Assembly: GCF_029227915.1 (NCBI RefSeq)
Contig: NC_079876.1
Location: 7,566,001 to 7,630,000, forward strand
Direction of reading: 5' to 3'
Length of the DNA stretch: 64,000 nucleotides
Source: Hydractinia symbiolongicarpus
Taxonomy: Eukaryota; Cnidaria; Hydrozoa; Anthoathecata; Hydractiniidae
Under the pieces are notes generated by a model. That model did no database searches. It saw nothing but the letters and a program-made list of their open reading frames with translations, and had not been told where the DNA came from. Position 1 is the stretch's first letter. Each line of letters opens with the position of its first letter. The translations under genes and the position numbers were made by a program. Below are positions 39,120 to 50,959 of the stretch, one piece after another.

Positions 39120-42100
39120 ACTAAAACGCATAAGACTTGTAGTTTTCAGAAATGTTTTCATTTTTGATGAGACGCTGAATAAAAGAAGTTTAATCGCCGG
39201 CAAACGAAAACCCGCGACTTCCCGTAAATCCCGGGCTTGGCCCGTATAGTCGAATGTATACAAAGAAAGTACCCTGCAAGTAAACTCATTTCCAGAACGA
39301 TTTTTTAAATTATTTTTTCACCACTAAAACGCATAAGACTTGTAGTTTTCAAAAATGTTTTCAATTTTGATGAGACGCTGAATAAAAGAAGTTTAATCGC
39401 CGGCAAACCATAACCTGCGATTTCCCGTAAATCCCGGACTCGGCCCGTATAGTCATAAGTATAAAAAGAAAATAACCGGGGTGTAAACTTATTTACCGAA
39501 CGATTTTTTAATTTTTTTTCTCACCACTAAAACGAATGAGACTTGTAGTTTTTAAAAATGTTTTCAATTTTGATGAGACGCTGAATAAAAGAAGTTTAAT
39601 CGCCGGCAAACCATAACCTGCGATTTCCCGTAAATCCCGGACTCGGCCCGTATAGTCGAATGTATACAAAGGAAGTACCCTGTAAGTAAACTCATTTCCA
39701 GAACGATTTTTTAAATTATTTTTTCACCACTAAAACGCATAAGACTTGTAGTTTTCAAAAATGTTTTCATTTTTGATGAGACGCTGAATAAAAGAAGTTT
39801 AATCGCAGGCAAACCATAACCTGCGATTTCCCGTAAATCCCGGACTCGGCCCGTATAGTCATAAGTATAACTCATTTCCCGAACGATTTTTTAATTTATT
39901 TTTTCACCACTAAAACGCATGAGACTTGTAGTTTTTAAAAATGTTTTAATTTTTGATGACACGCTGAATAAAAGAAGTTTAATCGCCGGCAAACGAAAAC
40001 CTGCGATTTTCCGTGAATCCCGTATTCGGCCCGTATAGTCAAAAGTATACAAAGAAAGTACCCAGTGAGTAAACTAATTTCCCAAACGATTTTTTAAATT
40101 ATTATTTCACTACTAAAGCCCATGAGACTTGTAGTTTTTAAAAATGTTTTCATTTTTGATGAGACGCCGAATAAAAGAAGTTTAATCGCCGGCAAACAAA
40201 AACCCGCGATTTCCCGTAAATCCCGGACTCGGCCCGTATAGTCAAAAGTATACAAAGAAAGTACCCAGGGAGTAAACTCATTTCCCGAACGATTTTTTAA
40301 ATTATTTTTTCACCACTAAAACGCATGAGACTTGTAGTTTTCAGAAATGTTTTCATTTTTGATGAGACGCTTAATGAAAGTGGTTTAATCGCCGGCAAAC
40401 GAAAACCCGCGATTTCCCGTAAATCCCGGGCTTGGCCCGTATAGTCGAATGTATACAAAGAAAGTACCCAGGGAGTAAACTCCTTTCCCGAACGATTTTT
40501 TAAATTATTTTTTCACCACTAAAACGCATGAGACTTGTAGTTTTCAAAAATGTTTTCCTTTTTGATGAGACGCTGAATGAAAGAAGTTTAATTGCCGGCA
40601 AACGAAAACCCGCGATTTCCCGTAAATCCCGGGCTTGGCCGGTATAGTCGAATGTATACAAAGAAAGTACCCTGTGAGTAAACTCATTTCCAAAACGATT
40701 TTTTAAATTATTTTTTCACCACTAAAACGCATAAGACTTGTAGTTTTCAAAAATGTTTTCATTTCTGATGAGACGCTGAATGAAGGAAGTTTAATTGCCG
40801 GCAAACGAAAACCCGCGATTTCCCGTAAATCCCGGGCTTGGCCCGTATAGTCGAATGTATACAAAGAAAGTACCCAGGGAGTAAACTAATTTCCCGAACG
40901 ATTTTTTAAAGTATTTTTTCACCACTAAAACGCATGAGACTTGTAGTTTTCACAAATGTTTTCATTTCTGATGAGACGCTGAATAAAAGAAGTTTAATCG
41001 CCGGCAAACGAAAATCCGAGATTTCCCGTAAATCCCGGTCTTGGCCCGTATAGTCAAAAGCGTACAAAGATAGTACCCAGGGAGTAAACTCATTTCCCGA
41101 ACAATTTTTTAATTTATTTTTTCTACACTAAAACGCATGAGACTTGTAGTTTTCAAAAATGTTTTCATTTTTGATGACACCCTGAATAAAAGAAGTTTAA
41201 TCGCCGGCAAACGAAAACCCGCGACTTCCCGTAAATCCCGGACTCGGCCCGTATAGTCAAAAGTATACAAAGAAAGTACCCAGAGAGTAAACTCATTTTC
41301 CGAACGATTTTTTAAATTATTTTTTCACCACTAAAACGCATGAGACTTGTAGTTTTTAGAAATGTTTTCATTTTTGATGAGACGCTTAATGAAAGTGGTT
41401 TAATCGCCGGCAAACGAAAACCCGCGATTTCCGTAAATCCCAGGCTTGGCCCGTATAGTCGAATGTATACAAAGAAAGTGCCCAGGGAGTAAACTCATTT
41501 CCCGAACGATTTTTTAAATTATTTTTTCACCACTAAAACGCATGAGACTTGTAGTTTTCAAAAATGTTTTCCTTTTTGATGAGACGCTGAATGAAAGAAG
41601 TTTAATTGCCGGCAAACGAAAACCCGCGCTTTCCCGTATATCCCGGGCTGGGCCCGTATAGTCGAATGTATACAAAGAAAGTACCCTGTGAGTAAACTCA
41701 TTTCCAGAACGATTTTTTAAATTATTTTTTCACCACTAAAACGCATAAGACTTGTAGTTTTCACAAATGTTTTCATTTCTGATGAGACGCTGAATAAAAG
41801 AAGTTAATCGCCGGCAAACGAAAACCCGAGATTTCCCGTAAATCCCGGGCTTGGCCCGTATAGTCAAAAGCATACAAAGATAGTACCCAGGGAGTAAACT
41901 CATTTCCCGAACGATTTTTTAATTTATTTTTTCACCACTAAAACGCATGAGACTTGCAGTTTTCAAAAATGTTTTCATTTTTGATGACACGCTAAATAAA
42001 AGAAGTTTTATCGCCGGCAAACGAAAACCTGCGATTTTCCGTAAATCCCGGATTCGGCCCGTATAGTCAAAAGTATACAAAGAAAGTACCCAGGGAGTAA

Positions 42101-42370
42101 ACTAATTTCCCAAACGATTTTTTAAATTATTATTTCACCACTAAAGCCCATGAGACTTGTAGTTTTTAAAAATGTTTTCATTTTTGATGAGACGCTGAAT
42201 AAAAGAAGTTTAATCGCCGGCAAACGAAAACCTGCGATTTCCCGTAAATCATGGACTCGGTCCGTATAGTCAAAAGTATACAAAGAAAGTACCCAAGGAG
42301 TAAACTAATTTCCCGAACAATTTTTTAAAGTATTTTTTCACCACTAAAGCCCATGAGACTTGTAGTTTTT
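39120..42370. repeat. Diverged and rearranged satellite monomers between two subfamilies
   Basis: Monomers here are less uniform than on either side. Variants include CGCATAAGAC (39128, 39331, 39737, 40729, 41743), AACCATAACCTGCG (about 39406, 39609, 39811), ATTTCTGATGAG, AAGATAGTACCC (41067 and 41877) and TTTTTTAATTTATTT. One monomer near 39860-39875 has lost about 23 bp, joining AAGTATAA to CTCATTTCCC. The right-hand subfamily variants TTTTCCTTTTT (from about 40553) and GTTTCCATTTTT (from about 42378) first appear in or at the edge of this zone. It behaves like a boundary region homogenised less by exchange. Confidence 0.7.
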
Positions 42371-43289
42371 AAAAATGTTTCCATTTTTGATGAGACGCTG
42401 AATAAAAGAAGTTTAATCGCCGGCAAACGAAAACCCGCAACTTCCCGTAAATCCCGGGCTTGGCCCGTATAGTCGAATGTATACAAAAAAAGTACCCAGG
42501 GAGTAAACTCATTTCCCGAACGATTTTTTAAATTATTTTTTCACCACTAAAACGCATGAGACTTGTAGTTTTCAAAAATGTTTTCCTTTTTGATGAGACG
42601 CTGAATGAAAGAAGTTTAATCGCCGGCAAACGAAAACCTGCCATTTCCCGTAAAACCCGCACTCGGCCCGTATAGTCAAAAGTATACAAGGAAAGTACCT
42701 AGGGTGTAAACTCATTTCCCGAACTATTTTTTAAATTATTATTTCACCACTAAAGCCCATGAGACTTGTAGTTTTTAAAAATGTTTCCATTTTTGATGAG
42801 ACGCTGAATAAAAGAAGTTTAATCGCCGGCAAACGAAAACCCGCGACTTCCCGTAAATCCCGGACTCGGCCCGTATAGTCAAAAGTATACAAAGAAAGTA
42901 CCCAGAGAGTAAACTCATTTTCCGAACGATTTTTTAAATTATTTTTTCACCACTAAAACGCATGAGACTTGTCGTTTTCAGAAATGTTTTCATTTTTGAT
43001 GAGACGCTTAATGAAAGTGGTTTAATCGCCGGCAAACGAAAACCCGCGATTTCCCGTAAATCCCGGGCTTGGCCCGTATAGTCGAATGTATACAAAGAAA
43101 GTACCCAGATAGTAAACTCATTTCCCGAACGATTCTTTAATTTATTTTTTCACCACTAAAACGCATGAGACTTGTAGTTTTCAAAAATGTTTTCCTTTTT
43201 GATGAGACGCTGAATGAAAGAAGTTTAATCGCCGGCAAACGAAAACCTGCGATTTCCCGTAAATCCCGGACTCGGCCCGTATAGTGAAA

Positions 43290-43310
43290 TTATTATTATT
43301 TATTATTATT
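43290..43310 (-). repeat. TAA-type microsatellite tail of the retrotransposon
   Basis: On the plus strand this reads as TTA/TAT triplets with one extra T. On the minus strand it is a run of AAT units at the extreme 3' end of the element, directly against satellite sequence. Short tandem tails of this kind are common 3' termini of CR1- and jockey-related elements and fix the orientation of the insertion. Confidence 0.8.
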
Positions 43311-43518
43311 CATTTATTTATAGTTGACTAAGTATAAATACATATATAGCTAATAAAAGCTAGTTAATGTCAACTTGAAAAGAAAGATTTTAAAATATAC
43401 AGTATAAGTATAAGGCATAAAATATTTTTAGATATATACAATTTTTTAAACATTTGTGGTTGTATAAATTAAGTGAGTGTATAAGCAAATATGAAATTAG
43501 CGAGAGTACATCCGCGAG
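43290..43518 (-). other. Retrotransposon 3' untranslated region
   Basis: This A+T-rich stretch lies between the RT stop codon and the left satellite junction. On the minus strand it contains AATAAA (43313-43318) a short distance before the tail, a plausible polyadenylation signal. An open frame on the plus strand near 43454-43660 overlaps it and the RT C-terminus but resembles nothing and is a chance frame. Confidence 0.75.
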
Positions 43519-44849
43519 TCATATAAAACCAATTTGTGGGATGTATTTTTTACATAGTCTGCAGGAGCAGTTTGGTACCCACTTTTTAATTTGGGATTTA
43601 AAGGATTGCAAGGATGACATTTCTTTGATTCTTACTGGAATTTGTTGCCATATTTTGTAACCGATAAAGGATAAAGTTTCTGTACCATAGTAAACTGATT
43701 TAGCATTACGGCCAGTAAATTCTCGATTATTTCTTAGATTGTATTTTGGATTATAAACAGGAAAAATATCTTGCATTATTTCTGGAGCCATGTCGTTTTT
43801 TATTTTGTACATCTCAGTTGCAAGAGAATGTAGGTTTCGTTGGTGTACCGTAACAGAGCTGTCCTTATGAAGGAGGTCTGTGAAGGAAGAAGAACTGTCG
43901 CTATAGACTATCCGCAGTGCTTTTTCATGTATTCGATTAATACGATTGTTTAGAGCTCTGTTGTGAAACATCCAAACTAGAGGGCAGTAATTGAATTGCG
44001 AAATTACGAAGGAATTCATTAATAGTTTCTTCTTATTAAAGTTCATAAAAGATGTCATCCTTGTAAGCGCATTTAGTTTCTGACTCGCTTTTGCACAGAG
44101 TTTAGACACATGCAGATCAAATTTAAGTTTGTTATCAATAATGACTCCAAGTAGGCGTCCATGAGTGCTGCCTTTTATTACTGAGTTGCCTATCTGTGTA
44201 CTTAATATTTCATTATCGCTTAAAAGCAAATGACACTTGTCATCATTTGCTTTCATTGCATTATTGTCAAACCATGTAAACACTTTTTCAGAAATGTTTT
44301 GAAGTTTAGTAACGACTTCCTTTGAGTCGTTACCGATAACATATGGTGTTGTGTCGTCTGCATAGCTCGCAAATTCAATGTCATTAAAATCAAATTCAAC
44401 TGAGAAAAGATCGCAGATAAATATGTTAAAAAGTAACGGGCCTAGAATAGATCCTTGCGGCACGCCAAACAATATTTCAAGCCATGAGCTATACGAATTT
44501 TTTATCTTTACTCTTTGAAGTCTTCCACTCACTTAACTCATAATTAGGCGTAGGGAATACATGTCAAATCCATATGCATGAAGTTTTGCAATCAGTAAAT
44601 CATGTAGGAGACAGTCAAATGCTTTAGATAAATCAGTCAGAAGGGCTCCACATGCTTTACCTTCATCAACAGCCTTTTTCCATTTTTCAAGCATAACAGT
44701 GAGACAGTGCTGAGCACTGTAGCCTTTCCTAAATCCACACTGAAACTTACTTAAGTATCGGTTAAAATAATCTTCAATCTGACGATACAGACATCTCTCA
44801 AAGATTTTTGAAAGGTTACTAAGAATGCTTATAGGTCTGTAGTTTGATT
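43519..44849 (-). pseudogene. Non-LTR reverse transcriptase, truncated and with an in-frame stop
   Basis: In element orientation one frame runs from 44847 to 43519, 442 codons without a frameshift. It is interrupted by one TAA at 44533-44535, after 104 codons. Before the stop are NYRPISIL (44844-44821), the FQCGFRKGYSAQHC region and the first catalytic-aspartate motif TDLSKAFDCL (Asp at 44634-44632). After the stop a 337-residue open stretch contains GVPQGSILGP (residues 23-32), the catalytic YADD box (residues 57-60, 44364-44353), a LLGVIIDNKLKF region, a FNYCPLVWM region and a C-terminal CxCxxC (Cys 322, 324, 327). The GTG at 44532-44530 lies just after the stop and is not a real start. The enzyme would copy element RNA at a nicked target, but this copy lacks the domain start and endonuclease and is interrupted, so it is inactive. 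Confidence 0.93.
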
Positions 44850-46560
44850 ACAAAGAAAGTACCTAGGGTGTAAACTCATTTCCCGAACTATTTTTTAAAT
44901 TATTATTTCACCACTAAAGCCCATGAGACTTGTAGTTTTTAAAAATGTTTCCATTTTTGATGAGACGCTGAATAAAAGAAGTTTAATCGCCGGCAAACGA
45001 AAACCCGCAACTTCCCGTAAATCCCGGGCTTGGCCCGTATAGTCGAATGTATACAAAAAAAGTACCCAGGGAGTAAACTCATTTCCCGAACGATTTTTTA
45101 AATTATTTTTTCACCACTAAAACGCATGAGACTTGTAGTTTTCAAAAATGTTTTCCTTTTTGATGAGACGCTGAATGAAAGAAGTTTAATCGCCGGCAAA
45201 CGAAAACCTGCCATTTCCTGTAAAACCCGGACTCGGCCCGTATAGTCAAAAGTATACAAGGAAAGTACCTAGGGTGTAAACTCATTTCCCGAACTATTTT
45301 TTAAATTATTATTTCACCACTAAAGCCCATGAGACTTGTAGTTTTTAAAAAAGTTTCCATTTTTGATGAGACGCTGAATAAAAGAAGTTTAATCGCCGGC
45401 AAACGAAAACCCGCGACTTCCCGTAAATCCCGGACTCGGCCCGTATAGTCAAAAGTATACAAAGAAAGTACCCAGAGAGTAAACTCATTTTCCGAACGAT
45501 TTTTTAAATTATTTTTTCACCACTAAAACGCATGAGACTTGTCGTTTTCAGAAATGTTTTCATTTTTGATGAGACGCTTAATGAAAGTGGTTTAATCGCC
45601 GGCAAACGAAAACCCGCGATTTCCCGTAAATCCCGGGCTTGGCCCGTATAGTCGAATGTATACAAAGAAAGTACCCAGATAGTAAACTCATTTCCCGAAC
45701 GATTTTTTAAATTATTTTTTCACCACTAAAACGCATGAGACTTGTAGTTTTCAAAAATGTTTTCCTTTTTGATGAGACGCTGAATGAAAGAAGTTTAATC
45801 GCCGGCAAACGAAAACCTGCGATTTCCCGTAAATCCCGGACTCGGCCCGTATAGTGAAAAGTATACAAAGAAAGTACCTAGGGTGTAAACTCATTTCCCG
45901 AACTATTTTTTAAATTATTATTTCACCACTAAAGCCCATGAGACTTGTAGTTTTTAAAAATGTTTCCATTTTTGATGAGACGCTGAATAAAAGAAGTTTA
46001 ATCGCCGGCAAACGAAAACCCGCAACTTCCCGTAAATCCTGGGCTTGGCCCGTATAGTCGAATGTATACAAAGAAAGTACCCAGAGAGTAAACTCATTTC
46101 CCGAACGATTTTTTAAATTATTTTTTCACCACTAAAACGCATGAGACTTGTAGTTTTCAAAAATGTTTTCCTTTTCGATGAGACGCTGAATGAAAGAAGT
46201 TTAATCGCCGGCAAACGAAAACCTGCGATTTCCCGTAAATCCCGGACTCGGCCCGTATAGTCAAAAGTATACAAAGAAAGTACCTAGGGTGTAAACTCAT
46301 TTCTCGAACTATTTTTTAAATTATTATTTCACCACTAAAGCCCATGAGACTTGTAGTTTTTAAAAATGTTTCCATTTTTGATGAGACGCTGAATAAAAGA
46401 AGTTTAATCGCCGGCAAACGAAAACCCGCGACTTCCCGTAAATCCCGGACTCGGCCCGTATAGTCAAAAGTATAAAAAGAAAGTACACAGAGAGTAAACT
46501 CATTTCCCGAACGATTTTTTAAATTATATTTTCACCACTAAAACGCATGAGACTTGTAGT
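44850..46560. repeat. Higher-order satellite block, also at 47895-49605
   Basis: This block recurs at 47895-49605, offset 3045, which is exactly 15 monomers. Both copies carry the ordered marks CCCGCAACTTCCC, ATACAAAAAAAGTACC, CCATTTCCTGTAAAACCC, CCCAGATAGTAAA, TATAGTGAAAAG and TTTTCGATGAGACG. Similarity at this offset ends near 46560/49605, where one copy has TTTTCAAAAATG and the other TTTTTAAAAATG. The first 1015 bp (5 monomers) also match the stretch just left of the transposon. Confidence 0.82.
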
Positions 46561-49500
46561 TTTCAAAAATGTTTTCATTTTTGATGAGACGCTGAATGAA
46601 GGAAGTTTAATCGCCGGCAAACGAAAACCTGCCATTTCCCGTAAAACCCGGACTCGGCCCGTATAGTCAAAAGTATACAAGGAAAGTACCTAGGGTGTAA
46701 ACTCATTTCCCGAACTATTTTTTAAATTATTATTTCACCACTAAAGCCCATGAGACTTGTAGTTTTTAAAAATGTTTCCATTTTTGATGAGACGCTGAAT
46801 AAAAGAAGTTTAATCGCCGGCAAACGAAAACCCGCGACTTCCCGTAAATCCCGGACTCGGCCCGTATAGTCAAAAGTATAGAAAGAAAGTACCCAGAGAG
46901 TAAACTCATTTTCCAATCGATTTTTTAAATTATTTTTTCACCACTAAAACGCATGAGACTTGTCGTTTTCAGAAATGTTTTCATTTTTGATGAAACGTTT
47001 AATGAAAGTGGTTTAATCGCCGGCAAACGAAAACCCGCGATTTCCCGTAAATCCCGGGCTTGGCCCGTATAGTCGAATGTATACAAAGAAAGTACCCAGA
47101 TAGTAAACTCATTTCCCGAACGATTTTTTAAATTATTTTTTCACCACTAAAACGCATGAGACTTGTAGTTTTCAAAAATGTTTTCCTTTTTGATGAGACG
47201 CTGAATGAAAGAAGTTTAATCGCCGGCAAACGAAAACCTGCGATTTCCCGTAAATCCCAGACTCGGCCCGTATAGTGAAAAGTATACAAAGAAAGTACCT
47301 AGGGTGTAAACTCATTTCCCGAACTATTTTTTAAATTATTATTTCACCACTAAAGCCCATGAGACTTGTAGTTTTCAAAAATGTTTTCATTTTTGATGAG
47401 ACGCTGAATAAAAGAAGTTTAATCGCCGGCTAACGAAAACCTGCGATTTCCCGTAAATCATGGACTCGGCCCGTATAGTCAAAAGTATACAAAGAAAGTA
47501 CCCAGGAAGTAAACTAATTTCCGGAACAATTTTTTAAAGTATTTTTTCACCACTAAAACGCAAGAGACTTGTAGTTTTCAGAAATGTTTTCATTTTTGAT
47601 GAGACGCTTGATGAAAGTGGTTTAATCGCCGGCAAACGAAAACTCGCGATTTCCCGTAAATCCCGGGCTTGGCCCGTATAGTCGAATGTATACAAAAAAA
47701 GTACCCAGGGAGTAAACTCATTTCCCGAACGACTTTTTAAATTATTTTTTCACCACTAAAACGCATGAGACTTGTAGTTTTCAAAAATGTTTTCCTTTTT
47801 GATGAGACGCTGAATGAAAGAAGTTTAATCGCCGGCAAACGAAAACCTGCCATTTCCCGTAAAACCCGGACTCGGCCCGTATAGTCAAAAGTATACAAGG
47901 AAAGTACCTAGGGTGTAAACTCATTTCCCGAACTATTTTTTAAATTATTATTTCACCACTAAAGCCCATGAGACTTGTAGTTTTTAAAAATGTTTCCATT
48001 TTTGATGAGACGCTGAATAAAAGAAGTTTAATCGCCGGCAAACGAAAACCCGCAACTTCCCGTAAATCCCGGGGTTGGCCCGCATAGTCGAATGTATACA
48101 AAAAAAGTACCCAGGGAGTAAACTCATTTCCCGAACGATTTTTTAAATTATTTTTTCACCACTAAAACGCATGAGACTTGTAGTTTTCAAAAATGTTTTC
48201 CTTTTTGATGAGACGCTGAATGAAAGAAGTTTAATCGCCGGCAAACGAAAACCTGCCATTTCCTGTAAAACCCGGACTCGGCCCGTATAGTCAAAAGTAT
48301 ACAAGGAAAGTACCTAGGGTGTAAACTCATTTCCCGAACTATTTTTTAAATTATTATTTCACCACTAAAGCCCATGAGACTTGTAGTTTTTAAAAATGTT
48401 TCCATTTTTGATGAGACGCTGAATAAAAGAAGTTTAATCGCCGGCAAACGAAAACCCGCGACTTCCCGTAAATCCCGGACTCGGCCCGTATAGTCAAAAG
48501 TATACAAAGAAAGTACCCAGAGAGTAAACTCATTTTCCGAACGATTTTTTAAATTATTTTTTCACCACTAAAACGCATGAGACTTGTCGTTTTCAGAAAT
48601 GTTTTCATTTTTGATGAGACGCTTAATGAAAGTGGTTTAATCGCCGGCAAACGAAAACCCGCGATTTCCCGTAAATCCCGGGCTTGGCCCGTATAGTCGA
48701 ATGTATACAAAGAAAGTACCCAGATAGTAAACTCATTTCCCGAACGATTTTTTAAATTATTTTTTCACCACTAAAACGCATGAGACTTGTAGTTTTCAAA
48801 AATGTTTTCCTTTTTGATGAGACGCTGAATGAAAGAAGTTTAATCGCCGGCAAACGAAAACCTGCGATTTCCCGTAAATCCCGGACTCGGCCCGTATAGT
48901 GAAAAGTATACAAAGAAAGTACCTAGGGTGTAAACTCATTTCCCGAACTATTTTTTAAATTATTATTTCACCACTAAAGCCCATGAGACTTGTAGTTTTT
49001 AAAAATGTTTCCATTTTTGATGAGACGCTGAATAAAAGAAGTTTAATCGCCGGCAAACGAAAACCCGCAACTTCCCGTAAATCCCTGGCTTGGCCCGTAT
49101 AGTCGAATGTATACAAAGAAAGTACCCAGAGAGTAAACTCATTTCCCGAACGATTTTTTAAATTATTTTTTCACCACTAAAACGCTCGAGACTTGTAGTT
49201 TTCAAAAATGTTTTCCTTTTCGATGAGACGCTGAATGAAAGAAGTTTAATCGCCGGCAAACGAAAACCTGCGATTTCCCGTAAATCCCGGACTCGGCCCG
49301 TATAGTCAAAAGTATACAAAGAAAGTACCTAGGGTGTAAACTCATTTCTCGAACTATTTTTTAAATTATTATTTCACCACTAAAGCCCATGAGACTTGTA
49401 GTTTTTAAAAATGTTTCCATTTTTGATGAGACGCTGAATAAAAGAAGTTTAATCGCCGGCAAACGAAAACCCGCGACTTCCCGTAAATCCCGGACTCGGC

Positions 49501-50959
49501 CCGTATAGTCAAAAGTATACAAAGAAAGTACACAGAGAGTAAACTCATTTCCCGAACGATTTTTTAAATTATATTTTCACCACTAAAACGCATGAGACTT
49601 GTAGTTTTTAAAAATGTTTTCATTTTTGATAAGACGCTGAATAAAAGAAGTTTAATCGCCGGCAAACGAAAACCCGCCATTTCCCGTAAACCCTGGACTC
49701 GGCCCGTATAATCAAAAGTATAAAAGAAAGTACCCAGGGAGTAAACTCATTTCCCGAACGATTTTTTAAATTATTTTTTCACCACTAAAACGAATGAGAC
49801 TTGTAGTTTTCAAAAATGTTTTCAATTTTGATGAGACGCTGAATAAAAGAAGTTTAATGGCCGGCAAACGAAAACCTGCGATTTCCCGTAAATCCCGGAC
49901 TCGGCCCGTATAGTAAAGAAAGTACCCGGGATGTAAACTCATTTCCCGAACGATTTTTTAAATTATTATTTCACTACTAAAACCCATGAGACTTATAGTT
50001 TTTAAAAATGTTTTCATTTTTGATGAGACGCTGAATAAAAGAAGTTTAATCGCCGGCAAACGAAAACCCGCCATTTCCCGTAAACCCCGGGCTTGGCCCG
50101 TATAGTCGAATGTATACAAAGAAAGTACCCAGATAGTAAACTCATTTCCCGAACGATTTTTTAAATTATTTTTTCACCACTAAAACGCATGAGACTTGTA
50201 GTTTTCAAAAATGTTTTCCTTTTTGATAAGACGCTGAATGAAGGAAGTTTAATCGCCGGCAAACGAAAACCTGCGATTTCCCGTAAATCCCGGACTCGGC
50301 CCGTATAGTGAAAAGTATACAAAGAAAGTACCTAGGGTGTAAACTCATTTCCCGAACTATTTTTTAGATTATTATTTCACCACTAAAGCCCATGAGACTT
50401 GTAGTTTTTAAAAATGTTTCCATTTTTGATGAGACGCTGAATAAAAGAAGTTTAATCGCCGGCAAACGAAAACCCGCAACTTCCCGTAAATTCGGGCTTG
50501 GCCCGTATAGTCGAATGTATACAAAGAAAGTACCCAGAGAGTAAACTCATTTCCCGAACGATTTTTTAAATTATTTTTTCACCACTAAAACGCATGAGAC
50601 TTGTAGTTTTCAAAAATGTTTTCCTTTTTGATGAGACGCTGAATGAAAGAAGTTTAATCGCCGGCAAACGAAAACCTGCGATTTCCCGTAAATCCCAGGC
50701 TCGGCCCGTATAGTCAAAAGTATACAAAGAAAGTACCTAGGGTGTAAACTCATTTCTCGAACTATTTTTTAAATTATTATTTCACCACTAAAGCCCATGA
50801 GACTTGTAGTTTTTAAAAATGTTTCCATTTTTGATGAGACGCTGAATAAAAGAAGTTTAATCGCCGGCAAACGAAAACCCGCGACTTCCCGTAAATCCCG
50901 GACTCGGCCCGTATAGTCAAAAGTATACAAAGAAAGTACCGAGAGAGTAAACTCATTTC

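Larger units (their letters stand above)
1..43289. repeat. Satellite array, left block (about 203-bp monomer, head-to-tail)
   Basis: The anchor GAGACTTGTAG recurs at 167, 370, 573 and 775 and continues at 202-203 bp steps, always in the same orientation, up to the transposon. By hand count one consensus monomer has 77 G/C in 203 bases (38 percent), with A/T tracts alternating with CpG-containing blocks (CGCCGGC, CCCGCG, CCCGG, GGCCCG). Most differences between monomers are single-base substitutions. Shortened monomers of about 190-192 bp occur. No gene, RNA gene or promoter is visible in this 43-kb stretch. All open frames here lie within one or two monomers and repeat with them. I do not recognise the family. 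A centromeric or pericentromeric location is inferred only from array size and organisation. Confidence 0.98.
43290..44849 (-). mobile_element. 5'-truncated non-LTR retrotransposon (CR1/jockey-like)
   Basis: This is the only non-satellite sequence in the window. Read on the minus strand it begins abruptly inside the reverse-transcriptase domain at 44849, runs through the RT core and C-terminus to a TGA at 43519-43521, then has about 230 bp of 3' untranslated sequence ending in a TAA-rich tail at 43290. The upstream RT start, the endonuclease and ORF1 are absent, as is typical of 5'-truncated target-primed insertions. Flanks are satellite on both sides: GTATAGTGAAA on the left and ACAAAGAAAGTACCTAGG on the right. 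No target-site duplication is seen; instead 4-5 bp of satellite are missing. Superfamily assignment rests on remembered motif resemblance; no RNase H domain is evident. Confidence 0.93.

Noticed and set aside
1-43289. CRISPR array, because of regular repetition
   Set aside because: Units of about 203 bp are repeated along their whole length with no unique spacers, and a eukaryotic retrotransposon is embedded. This is satellite DNA.
43454-43660. Plus-strand 68-residue open frame in the transposon
   Set aside because: Antisense to the reverse-transcriptase C-terminus and 3' untranslated region, with no recognisable features.
44530-44532. GTG as the start of a 337-residue protein
   Set aside because: Clear reverse-transcriptase sequence continues in the same frame upstream of the adjacent TAA, including the first catalytic aspartate motif. 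The apparent start is only the first codon after a nonsense change.
43290-44849. Functional autonomous transposon
   Set aside because: It starts inside the reverse-transcriptase domain, lacks an endonuclease and ORF1, and has an in-frame stop.
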